Assembly (NCBI GenBank): GCA_027924645.1
Contig: BSBN01000334.1
Location: forward strand, 6,993,501 to 7,057,500
Length of the DNA: 64,000 bases
Reading direction: 5' to 3'
DNA from: Cunninghamia lanceolata
Taxonomy: Eukaryota > Streptophyta > Pinopsida > Cupressales > Cupressaceae
The position numbers and the translations under genes were made by a program. The notes under the pieces were generated by a model. The model saw only the letters and a program-made list of their open reading frames with translations. It made no database searches and was not told where the DNA came from. Shown one piece after another: positions 48,146 to 60,009 of this stretch; within the stretch, counting starts at the first letter, position 1, and every line of letters starts with the position of its first letter.

Positions 48146-48490
48146 TGTCATATGCACTGGCAGTGATTTTTGCCTCCATTGCATCTTTTTATACACTGGC
48201 AGTCATTTTTGCCTCCATTGCATCTTTATATGCACTGGCGGCAATTTTTGCCTCCATTGCATCTTTATATGCACTGGTGGTGATTTTTGCCTCCACTGCA
48301 TCTTTTTATGCACTGGCGGTGATTTTATCTTGTAGTCAATCTTTTTATGCACTGACGACAATTTTTGCCTCCATTGCATCTTTATATGCACTAGCGGCGA
48401 TTTTTGCCTCCATTGCATCTTTATATGCACTGGCGGTGATTTTTGCCTTCATTGCTTCTTTATATGCACTGGTGGTAATTTTTGCTGCCT
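48146..48490 (+). repeat. 39-bp minisatellite inside the 5' LTR
   Basis: Eight full units and one partial. The unit contains TATGCACTGGCGG, ATTTTTGCCTCCATTG and CATCTTTA. Because 39 is a multiple of three and the unit has no stop, the array is open on both strands. The plus-strand unit reads YALAVIFASIASL or variants and the minus-strand unit reads HIKMQWRQKSPPV-like. The open frame on the plus strand begins at a TTG and not an ATG, so I do not call a gene. Confidence 0.9.
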
Positions 48491-49255
48491 GTGCATGTTA
48501 GTCTCTTTGTCACATGCAAGGGCAGTGATTTTTGCCGCTCGTGCACAAAAGCAATTTCCTCCACATGCAAAGGCAGTAAAATTTGCTGCCCATGCACTCA
48601 CTCCTTCAAAATTTTCTAACTCTGGGAAATTTTCCAAGTTGCTATCCTTAGCCTGATTTCACTTCGTTCTTCACTCTAATTGCACTCTAGCCCCTCAAAG
48701 CCCATGCAACTGGTCAGTCCTCGCCCACTATTGCTTTTTCCAATCAAAGAGACCAAAAGTTTCTTTCCATAGATGAAATGATATAGGCATTCAATAGCAT
48801 GATCCAAAGGAGTTCAAAGATCAAGCTTTCTAATTGGCTCCTATGGATAAGTTGTTGGATACACAGTTGACCTTCGACATTCTCAAGGTAGTTCTAGGTA
48901 AACATGTGAATGTTGCTACCTTCACGAAAGTTTCAATAACAACAACTTGTGTCATTTCCAAGGACACTTTTGGACCAGATAGCCTGGAGATGTAAATGGT
49001 GATAACAATGTATGAAAGTTTCTCTCAAGAAGGGTGCTGATGGGAGTTGATAAATGTGATCTTTGCCTTATTTTATTTTCCATTTTTCATATGTACTTTT
49101 GAAATAGTTTTGGACATATTTACATGTACTTTTCTCATATGTAATTACATGTAAAAATATAGGAAGTCCCAAGACAATAAGGACTCCTATTTGTTAATAA
49201 GTCAAAGTAGTTAGGTTTTTCCTAAATTTTCTCAAGGCCTCTCCCTATAAATAAA

Positions 49256-49263
49256 GAGGGCCT
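49256..49263 (+). promoter_or_regulatory. LTR TATA box (gag-only gypsy, 5' LTR)
   Basis: TATAAATA between CCTCTCCC and AAGAGGGCC. It is conserved in the 3' LTR at 53362-53369. Confidence 0.55.
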
Positions 49264-50010
49264 CTATTGTATTTTTTATCTTTTATCTATTGCAAAGAAA
49301 CTCTATCAGATTGGAAAACATTTCAAGACTTTGATCTTTTTATGTTTATCATATTTTCAAGTGAACATCAATATAAACAAGCAATTTGAGTATCAAACTT
49401 TGAGTTGAATCACATTGTCTTATGAGATCGGTGTTCTTATGTCATTGGTATTATATTATATTGGAGCATTGCTAGAATTGTGGGGTTTATTGACATTTGA
49501 GAGAAGTGTTCTTCTTTTGATTGAATAGACTGTGTACTATTTTATCATTGCAGGAGTCTGTGCTTATGTTTGTGAAGATACAATTGTTTAGAGACTTTGT
49601 GCTATAAACTGTTCTGTACATGTTAGTTATATAATATTGGGTGAAAGTAGAGACTTTGGGCTACACTTGAGTTCAATCAGGTTTATTTGGAGTAGATAAG
49701 TGAAGTAATGGAAAAGTTTGCATTTCTATGGTTCATCTTGATTCATAGGTTATTGAACATTGTTTTGTTGAAGTTGTTATTTTGAAAAGAAAAACATCTA
49801 TTCTAAAAAAGGGGAATAGGATGAAGTGATAACACCCAAAGAATAGTTTTAGTTTATTTAAGTATTAAACGTTGCTTGTTAGAAAGAGCTCATTATATAG
49901 AGGGAACCTTCCCTTCCTGAGAGGAGAGACTTAGTCTCATTATAGCTGTGGCGATATAACCATTTTGTCATTAGTTAGGTAAATGACAAAATATTTACCC
50001 AACAGTTTTT

Positions 50011-50029
50011 TAGTGACTCTACTGGGAAA
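50011..50029 (+). other. Probable primer binding site of the gypsy element
   Basis: TAGTGACTCTACTGGGAAA just inside the 5' LTR resembles the TGGCGACTC-NN-CTGGGGA type site seen after LTRs of plant Tat/Ogre-like gypsy elements. Several bases differ from that pattern. Confidence 0.45.
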
Positions 50030-50130
50030 TGAACACGCAACCAAGAGCCTCTCACCTTTGGTTGAAGCATATCGACCTCATCTTTGTGTAATATATTTTT
50101 GTTATATCTACTCTTTTGTTTGTTAAAAGT

Positions 50131-51680
50131 ATGGTTGTCCCAGGTCCATGGGGAAATGCATTTGGTCCTTTCAAATTGAATTTTGTTATATCAACTACCT
50201 CAAGGTTCATGTAAGAATTTTGCCAAGTTCTATGGGGATGGTAAACAACATCTGGATGAGAACATTGCAGCTTTCTACATTGCATGTGGTGTTCTCAGAG
50301 TTGAATATGAAGATCTTTTTGTAAGACTATTTGTAGAAACACTCCAAGGTGTTACAGTTGATTGGTTCTATCACCTTGCACCTGGAACTGTCACTGGATG
50401 GAATACACTTGAAACCTAGTTTGAAGCTAGATTCAAGCCAGCAGAAGATGCTTACACCTTGTTGGCCCAACTTACTCAAATGAAAAAGGAATTGCATGAG
50501 CCCATGCATGAGTTTGTAGCAAAGTTCAATAAGATAAAGAATAGGATCCCAACTTTTGTTCAACCCACAACTGAGAACCTAAAATGCTTCTTCATCAATT
50601 CACAATTACTAGAAGTAAGTTTTCTTTTATGAAGAGCAGTACCAGCTAATCTTGCAATTGCTCAAAGTTTAGTAGTTGAAGTGGAGGATGATTTGATCTT
50701 GGTGAGAAAGTTGAAGGATTCTATTGGGCCTAATGAGTAGCCCTTTTGGCTTTACCTTCTACCAACGCCATGGATCCTATGGTGCAAAAGTTGGCTGATG
50801 AGCTATTAGCTCTAAAAATATAGTTGTGACAGAGTTTTCCATTCCCCTCTACAAGGACATTCTGAGGAAGACATTTCCAAATGCTCTAAATTACCAAGGC
50901 AATGTTTCAATGGATCAGAGTCAAAACATGTTTCCTCCACCACAAGGAAGACTTGCTTTAGAGGCACCACCTATGGATGCAACAATCTTCTATTATGAAT
51001 CAAAGAAAGATGATCTTGAATCAAAATATGATCAAGGAGAAGATGATACTAATATTTTTATGGAAGTTGAAGAGCAATTAGTTGGCGACTCTACCATCAA
51101 GTTCCTAAACTTGGAAGATGATATGGGGAAAGAAGAAGTTACTTTTGATGAATCCTATGTTGTTCTCACATGATCACATAATCAATCTAATCATAAAGAT
51201 GTGGTTGGTGACAAACAAGTAAGTACACTAGATATTTTGATTTCACCCTATGTTCCTAAGACTAGTACCCCTAATGTAAAATCTCAAGATGAGAGTTTTT
51301 CATCTTCTGTAGCAAGTCCATATCAACTTGTTGGTATCACAGATCATGTTGAGGAGACACATATTCAAATTCTTGAGACAAGAATACCTATTAAGGGTGT
51401 TATGTAGGAGGTTCATCCTGAAGGGGAGGCCAAGTACACAATGACGAAATCTAGGGATCCAAAAGATTAGATTCTCTTTGAGTTTTCTAATATGTGTACT
51501 TGTTTCTTCACCACTAATGAAGATCCTGAGTCATCAGATAGTGCTACAATTGAAGGTCTAGAAACAAATGGATCGTCCTCTTCGAGCAAAGAGACTTTGC
51601 AGTTGAAAGGAAATAGGATTTACAAAAGACTAGTTTTTCCTGAGAAACCTTTTGTTGTGCATGATCGCTTTGTCAAATGA
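50131..51680 (+). pseudogene. Ty3/gypsy gag, decayed, with long C-terminal extension
   Basis: After ATG 50131 the translation gives GPWGNAFGPF, then, one frameshift later, the retrotransposon gag domain: FYGDGKQHLDENIAAFYIAC near 50228-50285, LFVETLQGVTVDWFYHL near 50328-50378, FEARFKPAEDAYTLLAQLTQ near 50420-50478, then EFVAKFNKIKNRIP. Gag forms the particle that packages element RNA. A TAG at 50417-50419 and further stops near 50630 and 50738 break it. An acidic low-complexity stretch (50826-51173) and two Ser-rich pieces (51201-51407, 51492-51680) follow in shifted frames. They resemble a gag C-terminal extension, and no pol motif follows. Confidence 0.8.
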
Positions 51681-52060
51681 CGACGACAGTTGGGACTGAA
51701 TTCATCAGCAAGAGTGGGACAATTCAATCTAGATGCAAAAGAAGATCCCAAAATGTCAAGCACTGGGAAATGTTACTCATTCAATAGTAAAAGAAAAAGA
51801 AGTGGAACATCTTTTCTTCTGCCTCATAGTAGACAACATCTGAAGTTATTCTCAAAGTGAAGCAATAGATAAGTTCGTGAATTTTTGTACATTTTTTGTG
51901 TCCTTTTTTTGTTTTAGTCATTTTTGTGTTTTTGTGTCATTTTGTTGTGTCACTTGACTCTATAGCCCAATGAATAGATGAAGGCACTTAGAGACAGGAT
52001 TTCTTCTCCCTTTGATCATTTCAAAGGATGATCAAAGGAAGTTCCCCAGTTAGAGCTAGC

Positions 52061-54111
52061 TGTTATCCTCAAATTTAGTTGTGCTTAATTTGTAGGATGA
52101 CCCCTACGAAACTTGTCCATTTTGTAGCCTACAACTCTAAACATGCAAAACAAGGTGAATCACATTTGCTCTCATGTGTGGTCTCCTAGCCTCAAAATAT
52201 CCTTTCAAGCCTCAACTTGTGTCAATTTCTTGAATTTTACAAAATAAGTCTAATTGAAAATTTCACTTTTTAGGAGTTAATAAATTTTTGTCATATGCAC
52301 TGGCAGCGATTTTTGCCTCCATTGCATCTTTATATGCACTGGAGGCAATTTTTGCCTCCATTGCATCTATTTATGCACTAGTGGTGATTTTTGCCTCCAT
52401 TGCATCTTTTTATGCATTGGCGGTGATTTTTGCCTCCACTGCATCTTTATATGCACTGGTGGTGATTTTTGGCTCCGTTGCATCTTTATATGCACTGGTG
52501 GCAATTTTTGCCTCCATTTCATCTTTATATGCACTAGCAGCAATTTTTGCTACCCGTGCATGTTAGTCTCTTTGTCACATGCAAAGGTGGTGATTTTTTC
52601 CGCTCGTACATGTTAGTCTCTTTGTCAAATGCAAGGGTGGTGATTTTTTCCCCTCGTGTACAAAACCAATTTCCTCAACATGCAAAGGTGGTAAAATTTG
52701 TCACCCATGCACTCACTCCCTGAAAAATTTTCTAACTCTGGGAAATTTTCCAAGTTGCTATCCTTAGCCTAATTTCGCTTCGTTCTTTACTCTAATCGCA
52801 CTCTAGCCCCTCAAAGTCCATGCAACTGCTCAGTCCTACCCTGCTATTGCTATTTTCAATCAAAAGGACCAAAAGTTTCTTTCCATAGATGAAATGATAT
52901 AGGCATTCAATAGCATGATCGAAAGGAGTTCGAAGATCAAACTTTCTTAGTGGCTCCTATGGATAAGTTGTTGAATACACAGTTGACCTTAGACATTCTC
53001 AAGGTAGTTCTGGGTAAACATGTGAAGGTTGCTACCTCCGTGAAAGTTTCAGTAACAAGAACTTGTGTCATTTTCAAGGACACTTTTGGACCAGACAGCT
53101 TGGAGATGCAAATAGTGATAACAATGTATGAATGTTTATCTCAAGAAGGGTGCTGATGGGAGTTGATAAATGTGATCTTTGCCTTAATTTATTTTCTATG
53201 TTTCATATGTATTTTTGAAATAGTTTTGGACATATTTACATGTACTTTTCTCATATGTAATTACATGTAAAAATATAGGAAGTCCCAAGTCAATAAGGAC
53301 TCCTATTTGTTAATAAGTCAAAGTAGTTAGGTTTTTCCTAAATTTTCTCAAGGCCTCTCCCTATAAATAAGGAGGGCCTCTATTGTAATTTCTATCTTTT
53401 ATCTATTGCAAAGAAACTCTGCCGGATTGGAAAACATTTCAAGACTTTGAGATTTTTATGTTTATCATATTTTCAAGTGAATATCAATATAAACAAGCAA
53501 TTTGAGTATCAAACTTTGAGTTGAATCACATTGTGTTATGAGATCACTGTTCTTATGTCATTGGTGTTATATTAAATTTGGAGCATTGCTAGAATTGTGG
53601 AGTTTATTGAAATTTGAGAGAAGTGTTCTTGTTTTGATTGAATAGACTATATGATATTTTATGATTGTGGGAGTTTGTGCTTATGTTTGTGAAGATACAA
53701 TTGTTTAGAGACTTTGTGCTATAAACTATTGTGTGCAAGTTAGTTATATAATATTGGGTGAAAGTGGAGACTTTGGGCCACTTGAGTTCAATCAGGTTTA
53801 TTTGGAGGCAATAAGTGAAGTAATAGACAACTTTGAGTTTCTATGGTTCATCTTGATTCATAAACATTGTTTTGTTGAAGTTGTTATTTTGAAAAGAAAA
53901 ACATCTATTCTGAAAAAAGAGAATAGGATGAAGTGATAACACCGCAAGAATGGTTTTAGTTTATTTAAGTATTAAAAGTTGCCTGTTAGAAAGAGCTCAT
54001 TATCTAGAGGGAACCTCCCCTTGCTAAGAGGAGAGACTTAGTCTCATTATAGTTGTGGACATATAACCATTTTGCCGTTAGTTAGCTAAATAACAAAATA
54101 TTCACCCAACA
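52061..54111 (+). repeat. 3' LTR of the gag-only gypsy element
   Basis: 2051 bases; same ends as the 5' copy. The minisatellite here (52289-52555) has six full units and one partial, two fewer than in the 5' LTR. Confidence 0.9.
52289..52555 (+). repeat. 39-bp minisatellite inside the 3' LTR
   Basis: Same unit as at 48146-48490, with independent variants (for example GSVASL and ASISSL in the plus-strand reading). Confidence 0.9.
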
Positions 54112-54990
54112 GAACTGAAGCATTTTTGCAAGAATGCTTTTGATTTCAGTACGGTCAAATGGATTAGAGTTGACCAAAACTGAGAGAAGTTATATTTGAT
54201 GGACCCCACATGCCCCTATATCTCCAAACAAAACATTCCCATCTACTCTACATTGTGAGAACTGTTGCGTCAAAGTTTGGCAATTTTTTGGTCTTAGGGA
54301 TCTTAAGGGACTTTGCTGATAACCTGCTACCCTGAATAACTGGGGTAGTTGGCATACAAAATGAGACCTCCAATTGCATTTACCCTCCAACCCTGACACT
54401 TTGGAGAAGTTCGTTCGTGCCCACACAAGCTATGGAATGCAAAATGTCACTCCTAGCACCTTTCGACTAAAGCACTTAGCACATGAAATGAGATCTTCCC
54501 TAGCATTTACCTACCCACCTAGATGTTTTGGCATAGTTAGTTCAATCCCAGAAGATATGGAATGCAAAATGTCACTCCTGGTACATTTCTGTTGTATGAA
54601 ACTAAAGCATTTTGCAAGAATGCATTTGATTTCGGCACGGTCAAATAGACTGGAGTTGACCAAAACTAAGAGAGGTTATTGTGGAAGGAGCCCACATGCA
54701 CTTGTTGGTCCAAATAGAATATTCCTAGCTTCCTTAGATTCTAAGAACTACTCTGTTAAAGTTTGGTAGTTTTTTGGTCTTAGGGATCTTAAGGGACTTT
54801 GTCGGTAGCCTGCTGCCCCCAAACAACTGGGGCACTTGGAAAATGAAATGAGACCTCCTATGGCATTTATACACTACTCTAATGTGTTGGAGAAGTTTGT
54901 TCGTCACAACAAGCTATGGAATGCAAAATGTCAATCCTAGCACTTTTCAACTGCATGGAAATGAAGCATTTTAGATCAATGCATTCCTTG
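54112..54990 (-). repeat. Satellite array, reverse arm, part 2
   Basis: The array continues after the gypsy insertion. Unit anchors (ACTGAAGCATTTTTGCAAGAA and variants) lie at 54115 and 54600, the longer spacing due to an extra partial copy near 54465-54600. The last copy, from about 54955, is strongly diverged and fades out near 55000. Confidence 0.8.
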
Positions 54991-54999
54991 CCACCATAG

Positions 55000-56590
55000 G
55001 CAAACAAAATTAATTTAGTGAAAATTGAGGTAGGTGTTTTTAGGTGGACCTAACATCCACCTACAGATGCAAAGAAGATGTTTGTAGGTGTCACAGTTTG
55101 ATGGAACAGTCGATCCAAAGTGGTGCAGGAGCACCTGAGGTGTCATCAAACCCCCATAAGGCACATTTTGAAGTTTTTGTGTTCTAAGAGACCATGGTTG
55201 TTAATAAGGTCTTGAAAGACCATTTCTCATGTTTTTTAATAAGGTCCAAGTGACCACTCTCATATGTAATGAAGTCATGTTAAGGTCCTTGAAGTATGTC
55301 TAGTCAAAGGAAGTCATGCAATGTAAGGTTTTCTAAGAGTTATTTTGTAAAACCAATGTAAACATGTGTTGTAAAGAGGGGAAAACGACCCCACAGTTGA
55401 AAAACAGTTGTGGACAGTTGAAAACCACCTTGAATATGTACAAATACCCTCACATACCCCGAGGAGAAAGGTTGGATGAATAAAAATCACGTTTTTGCCT
55501 TTTTTTCCTTGTTTTTCTGTACTTTTGACTGCAAATTTGCTGTTTCCAGCGTTGGTACGGTTCTGTACGGACAGATACAGAGGCAAGCCATATACGGTTG
55601 GAAAGAGGATTGAATAACCTTTCCAATGCATCTAGTTTGAGGTCCTAACTCCATTCCTAGAGGAAATTATCGCTGTTTTTCTGGAACTGCCTGTTTGACT
55701 GTGAAAACAGGGATTTTGAGGGTTTGCAATGCATTTTTGGACCTTTCCATGAATGTAGGATTCTGATTCTCATGGAGTAGGTCCTTATTAACATGTACCA
55801 TATGTTTCTAACCATGAAAAAGCAGGAGGAGTGTAAATGGGAGAGGTGATCACCGTTTGGAGTCAAGTTTGCATGTGAAAAGAGCATTGAGAATGGTGGC
55901 ATGGTTATAGCAGCCGGAGATCCGTCTTAACAAGGTGATATTTTTATGATTGATGTTGTTTAATATGGTCAATAAGATGGTGTTGGACCTTTGAATGAGG
56001 TCTGGAAGTGATTGGAAGTGGGAGATCTAGGAAGCCCTAGGTTTTGAGGCCTAGAAATGAGATTTTTGTATTGCAAACCTTAAATGTGCAAACCTCCTGA
56101 TAAGACCTGGAAAATCCTTGGTTTTGAACCCTTTCCTAAGACTGTTTTTAGGTTTGAAGTGTGTGGGACAAGTTTGTCATAGGGTTCCTTTGTAAAATGG
56201 TCAATTTAGGCCTTGTAGGAAGGCAGCAGGGTGTTAGGACAGTCGCATTTCGTCCAAAACAACAGTAGGTGAGTTTGAGATATGTTTTAGAACTCAATAG
56301 AGGGTATCCAAATCATTCATTTGTTTCAAGAGTGTTTTGGGAAAGTTTGGAGAAAAGTACAGTTTAGTCGCTGAACAAGACTACAAGGATTAGGCCTGTT
56401 TAATGGGAATTGTCAAGAATCTATCAAATTGGTTTGTGAAACCTTTGGAACCTTGTTAGATTATCTTTGGGGACCTAACACCTCTGCATCACAAAGTTTG
56501 TCACATTTTTTTTTCTTAGGGCTCTTGAGTGATTGTCTGCGTTTGATATAGCCAAGAATGACCATGTGGCTTTGCCACTAAAAAGACATC
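55000..56590. other. Unassigned stretch
   Basis: No recognised gene. A TATA-like GATGAATAAAAATCACG near 55470 suggests an LTR or promoter relic, but no matching second copy was found in the window. Confidence 0.45.
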
Positions 56591-56700
56591 CCTCCTAGCA
56601 TTTACCCACCCACTAGGATGTGTAGGCACCATCTGTTTGGCCCCAGGAGATGCCAAATGTAACAATTAAGTCATAATACCTTTCTGGTAGATGAAAATTT
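56590..56700 (-). repeat. Isolated diverged satellite copy
   Basis: CTAGCATTTACCCACCCACT and the following TTTGGCCCCAGGAGATG match the reverse-arm unit. It lies about 1.6 kb beyond the array. Confidence 0.6.
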
Positions 56701-57560
56701 AGTATTATAAAGGTGTTCTCACTTGATCCAATGTCTTGTAGGGCATCAATTGAGGCTATCTTTACCACTTCTATCAATTGTTTGTCATTAAAATTCATTA
56801 AGACTCATTATGAAATAGTAACATCATTAAAATGAATTAGAACTCATGATAAGATCATTAAAACTTATTAAAACTCATTATGAAATAGAAAGTAAAGGAC
56901 ATATCATCATGAAATAATCATGAAAACCTACCTTGATTTCCTTCCAAAGGCAACCTCATAAGGATTATGCCTACCTCCATCATACTAAAATCTTGCATGC
57001 AAATGTAATTGCACTATTTCGCTAAAAAGAGTAGCTAAAATATACAAGGTGAAATCAGGATAGCAAAGAAAAATAACATACCTTTCTGTCATTCCACAAA
57101 TTCAATCAAATTAAACATCATGGTCTACTCTAATCTTTATTGTGTCAATTATTGCCTTGTGATCAGACTCACAAACCTTCCACAAGCTCTTGTTGAATGG
57201 TCTACCTCCATATTCGATCAAATGACTATTTGAAGCCACAACAAGGTTAGAATAATGAAGAATCTTTCTATGTGTGTCAAAGTCCTTGAACACCCACACA
57301 TCAGACTTTTTCAAAGGGTACCTTCTAAGCCATGTTCCAGTAACAACCATTGATCCTATAGGGTACTCAATGTTTTCTCCATCTATAATAGGGGAATCTA
57401 ATTTGTTTTTTGCCTCAACACAATGACACAAATAATAATCATTCCTTCTTCATTGTCTTTAGCTACAATAATTGCATAAACATGCCTTGCATTGATAAGT
57501 GCATTCAGTTCAATGAATATAGTCAACAATACAAGAAAAAATACAAAATAAGATTGCATA
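56613..57560 (-). pseudogene. Relic of a multi-exon gene, possible secreted protein
   Basis: An ATG near 57560 opens a hydrophobic leader (MQSYFVFFLVLLTIFIELNA) resembling a signal peptide. After one frameshift near 57435 the frame continues as DYYLCHCVEAKNKL, then YPIGSMVVTGTWLRRYP, DVWVFKDFDTHRKILHYSNL and SLWKVCESDHKAI, to a stop at 57111. Further on, AAAG|GTATGT near 57080 and AAG|GTAGGT near 56938 look like splice donors. A last piece at 56613-56798 (LIEVVKIASIDALQDI) may be a later exon. I do not recognise the family. The frameshift and the stop make it a probable pseudogene. It overlaps the diverged satellite copy at its 3' end. Confidence 0.35.
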
Positions 57561-59111
57561 TTGAATTTTATTAAATTAGAATTCTGATAATACTTGGTTG
57601 AACTAGATCTGAAACATGGTTAAAATCCACTGATGATTCAATCTCTATCATTTTTAGTGCAGTTGGTAGTCGACAATGGTGAAAACCACTTTGGTACCGC
57701 CTTGGGCAAGTACCATGGTGAAAACCTGGTAAACGGGCATCATGTGTAGAGGCTACTATCCACCATCTATCATATTCTCATCTATTCCATCCAATCCACC
57801 AAATATTATCTTTCCTATCTATTCACTTAGCCCACTACCATGGCTTGATAATTGACAAAAAATGATATTATCCTAGCCCATCCATTTTTCATAATATGTA
57901 TCACCTATCCCATTCCATAATAAATACTCTTGTACCTAACTACGAGAATTCTTGGTATATATCTTGTCATCCTAAATAGGGTTTAGTATCATTGAGTAAA
58001 AGTTTTCAAAATAAAACGGGTCACCTACCACAAACCATAATTAATATTTCTCTATCCATCACCCATAATAAATGCGCACCCATTAGACTTGATACCCAAT
58101 AAAAGGAAACTACACATCAAAACATAGAGATTTCATGTAAAATCATAGGTAAGACTACCTTTTGAAACACCATGATACCTAAGTACCCATTGCCTAAACA
58201 TCTAGAGATATCATCTAGAACCATGCCTATAATAGGATAGATCTTTCCTACATCTGACACAATCTCATATAAATCACATCTTTTTGCCAAGAGATTACGA
58301 TGGCTAAATGGTTTCTTTTAGTTGGCCTTTTATCTTTTTGATTTATCATGTGTGTCCTTCATTGCTTATTCAAATGCCACCTAGATATTTCTATATCTTG
58401 GTGTGTTAAGAATAGCATAGAATGGGAGATAGGCTTTGATTTTTGTGTACCATGTTTGTTGGATGTTCTTAGTACTCTAGCTAATACTTGTGCATGTTAG
58501 AATAAGATTTTTGCATACCAATTGTCCTTTGCATATAAGTTCATTCAATACCTTTTGCATAGTTAGATTTTATCATGCTTTAGGTTTTTTTCATAGTTCT
58601 AGCAAGATTCTATTACATTGGGCATGTATAAGAACACCCTTTTTGTCTACAATGTTGAGACCATGCAAAGGATACAAAATCACCCTGGCTCCTTATGCCT
58701 TGGTGTATAATATCCATTTTTCTATATTAAATAATGGATTTCTCTACTTAAGTTAGCATAGCTACTACTCATAATAAATCCATCATTCTTGCATCTATCT
58801 TTTTATCTTCTCCCTTTTTTTTATATTTTCTCTTCTTCCATCAATTTTCCATCTTTTATCAAACCTTTTTTCACATCCATTCATTTTGAGGGAACATCAT
58901 TATTGTTCAAACTCACCCATCCTCTCGATGGGGCATCATTCAACCCACTAATTAATCTACTAACTACTTCTTCTACCCGACTGGGGCATCATCATTTCTA
59001 ATCTAATCATATTCTTTTAAACCAAAGTCTTCTTCTATCCAACACAACACTATGTTTTAAACTTATTTGAAATGATGTTACTTAGCAACACCATCTCAAA
59101 GAGGGGCAAAA
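57561..59111 (+). other. Probable 3' interior of a gypsy element, noncoding
   Basis: No reading frame recognised. Around 57660-57750 the phrase ATGGTGAAAACC occurs twice. The stretch ends with GAGGGGCAAAA (59101-59111), a purine tract directly before a TGTAGACACC LTR start, which is why I assign it to a gypsy element. Confidence 0.4.
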
Positions 59112-59990
59112 TGTAGACACCTAAAATTCACCAATACATTTTCATCACATTCGAATCACTTTCTAACTTAGTTATTCATTTTCCATGCTTTCACATTAAT
59201 TAAATATTTCTTAATTATTTAATTAAATTCATCTATCATTATTAAAATTATTCTATCTTATTCTTCCATAGTCATTAAATAATTCCTAATTATTTAATTA
59301 AGTTAATTTTCCCACTTCCTAGCATCAATTAAATAATTTTCAATTGTTTAATTGATTAAATCATATTCCAACATTAATTAAATAAATCAATATTTATTTA
59401 ATTACTAAACCTAAATAATATCTTCTTGATTTATTTCCATTTCTTACTCATTTGTATATAATTAATTAAATTAATTAGATAATCTTATCAATTATCCTCT
59501 CATATCTCATCTTATCTTCTTCTTGATGTATTTCCTCTTTTTAACTCACATAATCAAATAAAGAAAAAATCAACTCCTTATCTTCAAATCAAATCCTTAT
59601 CTCTCCATCATAAAAAAATATATAAATAAAGCCTTCTTCAAACCAAATGGATCCAATTTTCATATCTATGTGAACTTATGTTGTTCAAATCATTCATCTA
59701 TTTTCATTTATTTAAGTAATGTTAGTAATTTGAGAAATCCACATACTCACTTAAATCAAAGGAGAAGATTCATTGGAGTTCCTATGTGCTTCAATACACT
59801 CGATGAGTTAGGTAAATTTACATTTGAAGAAATGTATAATTGTTTTGTTTGATTTACTTTCATTGGTTAATCTTCTTATGCAACTTTTATGTCTCATGGG
59901 AACAACCTTCAATCTATACAAAAGCACCTAGCTATATTGATAGATATGTCTTTGCCTGGAACCCACAAAGACTTGAATTGTGAAATCAAA
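59112..59990 (+). repeat. Putative Ty3/gypsy LTR
   Basis: Starts TGTAGACACCTAAAATTCACC after a purine tract, a start common in plant gypsy elements. It is rich in TTAATTAAAT motifs and has a TATA-like TATATAAATAAAG near 59621. The right end is uncertain; Helitron coding sequence is recognisable from about 60010. Confidence 0.5.
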
Positions 59991-60009
59991 ATTTTAATCA
60001 AAATATCAA

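Larger units (their letters stand above)
47918..50004 (+). repeat. 5' LTR of the gag-only gypsy element
   Basis: 2087 bases; TGTTATCCTCAAATTTAG to ATTTACCCAACA. It contains the 39-bp minisatellite (48146-48490) and a TATA box at 49256. Confidence 0.9.
47918..54111 (+). mobile_element. Gag-only Ty3/gypsy-type element (TR-GAG-like)
   Basis: A 6194-bp element with perfect target-site duplication GAACT (47913-47917 and 54112-54116), inserted inside a satellite unit: joining the flanks restores CTGCATGGAACTGAAGCATT. LTRs 47918-50004 and 52061-54111 run from TGTTATCC to CCCAACA. The interior is only about 2.06 kb and encodes a decayed gypsy gag with no protease, reverse transcriptase or integrase. 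This matches the TR-GAG class of non-autonomous elements (long terminal repeats plus gag), which depend on a partner for reverse transcription. Confidence 0.9.

Noticed and set aside
48145..48501. Hydrophobic repeat protein as a real gene
   Set aside because: It is the 39-bp minisatellite of an LTR; the frame opens with TTG and both strands are open, as expected from a unit length divisible by three.
47918..54111. Segmental duplication to explain 47918-50004 matching 52061-54111
   Set aside because: TG/CA ends, flanking GAACT duplication, TATA box and gag between them show that the repeats are LTRs.
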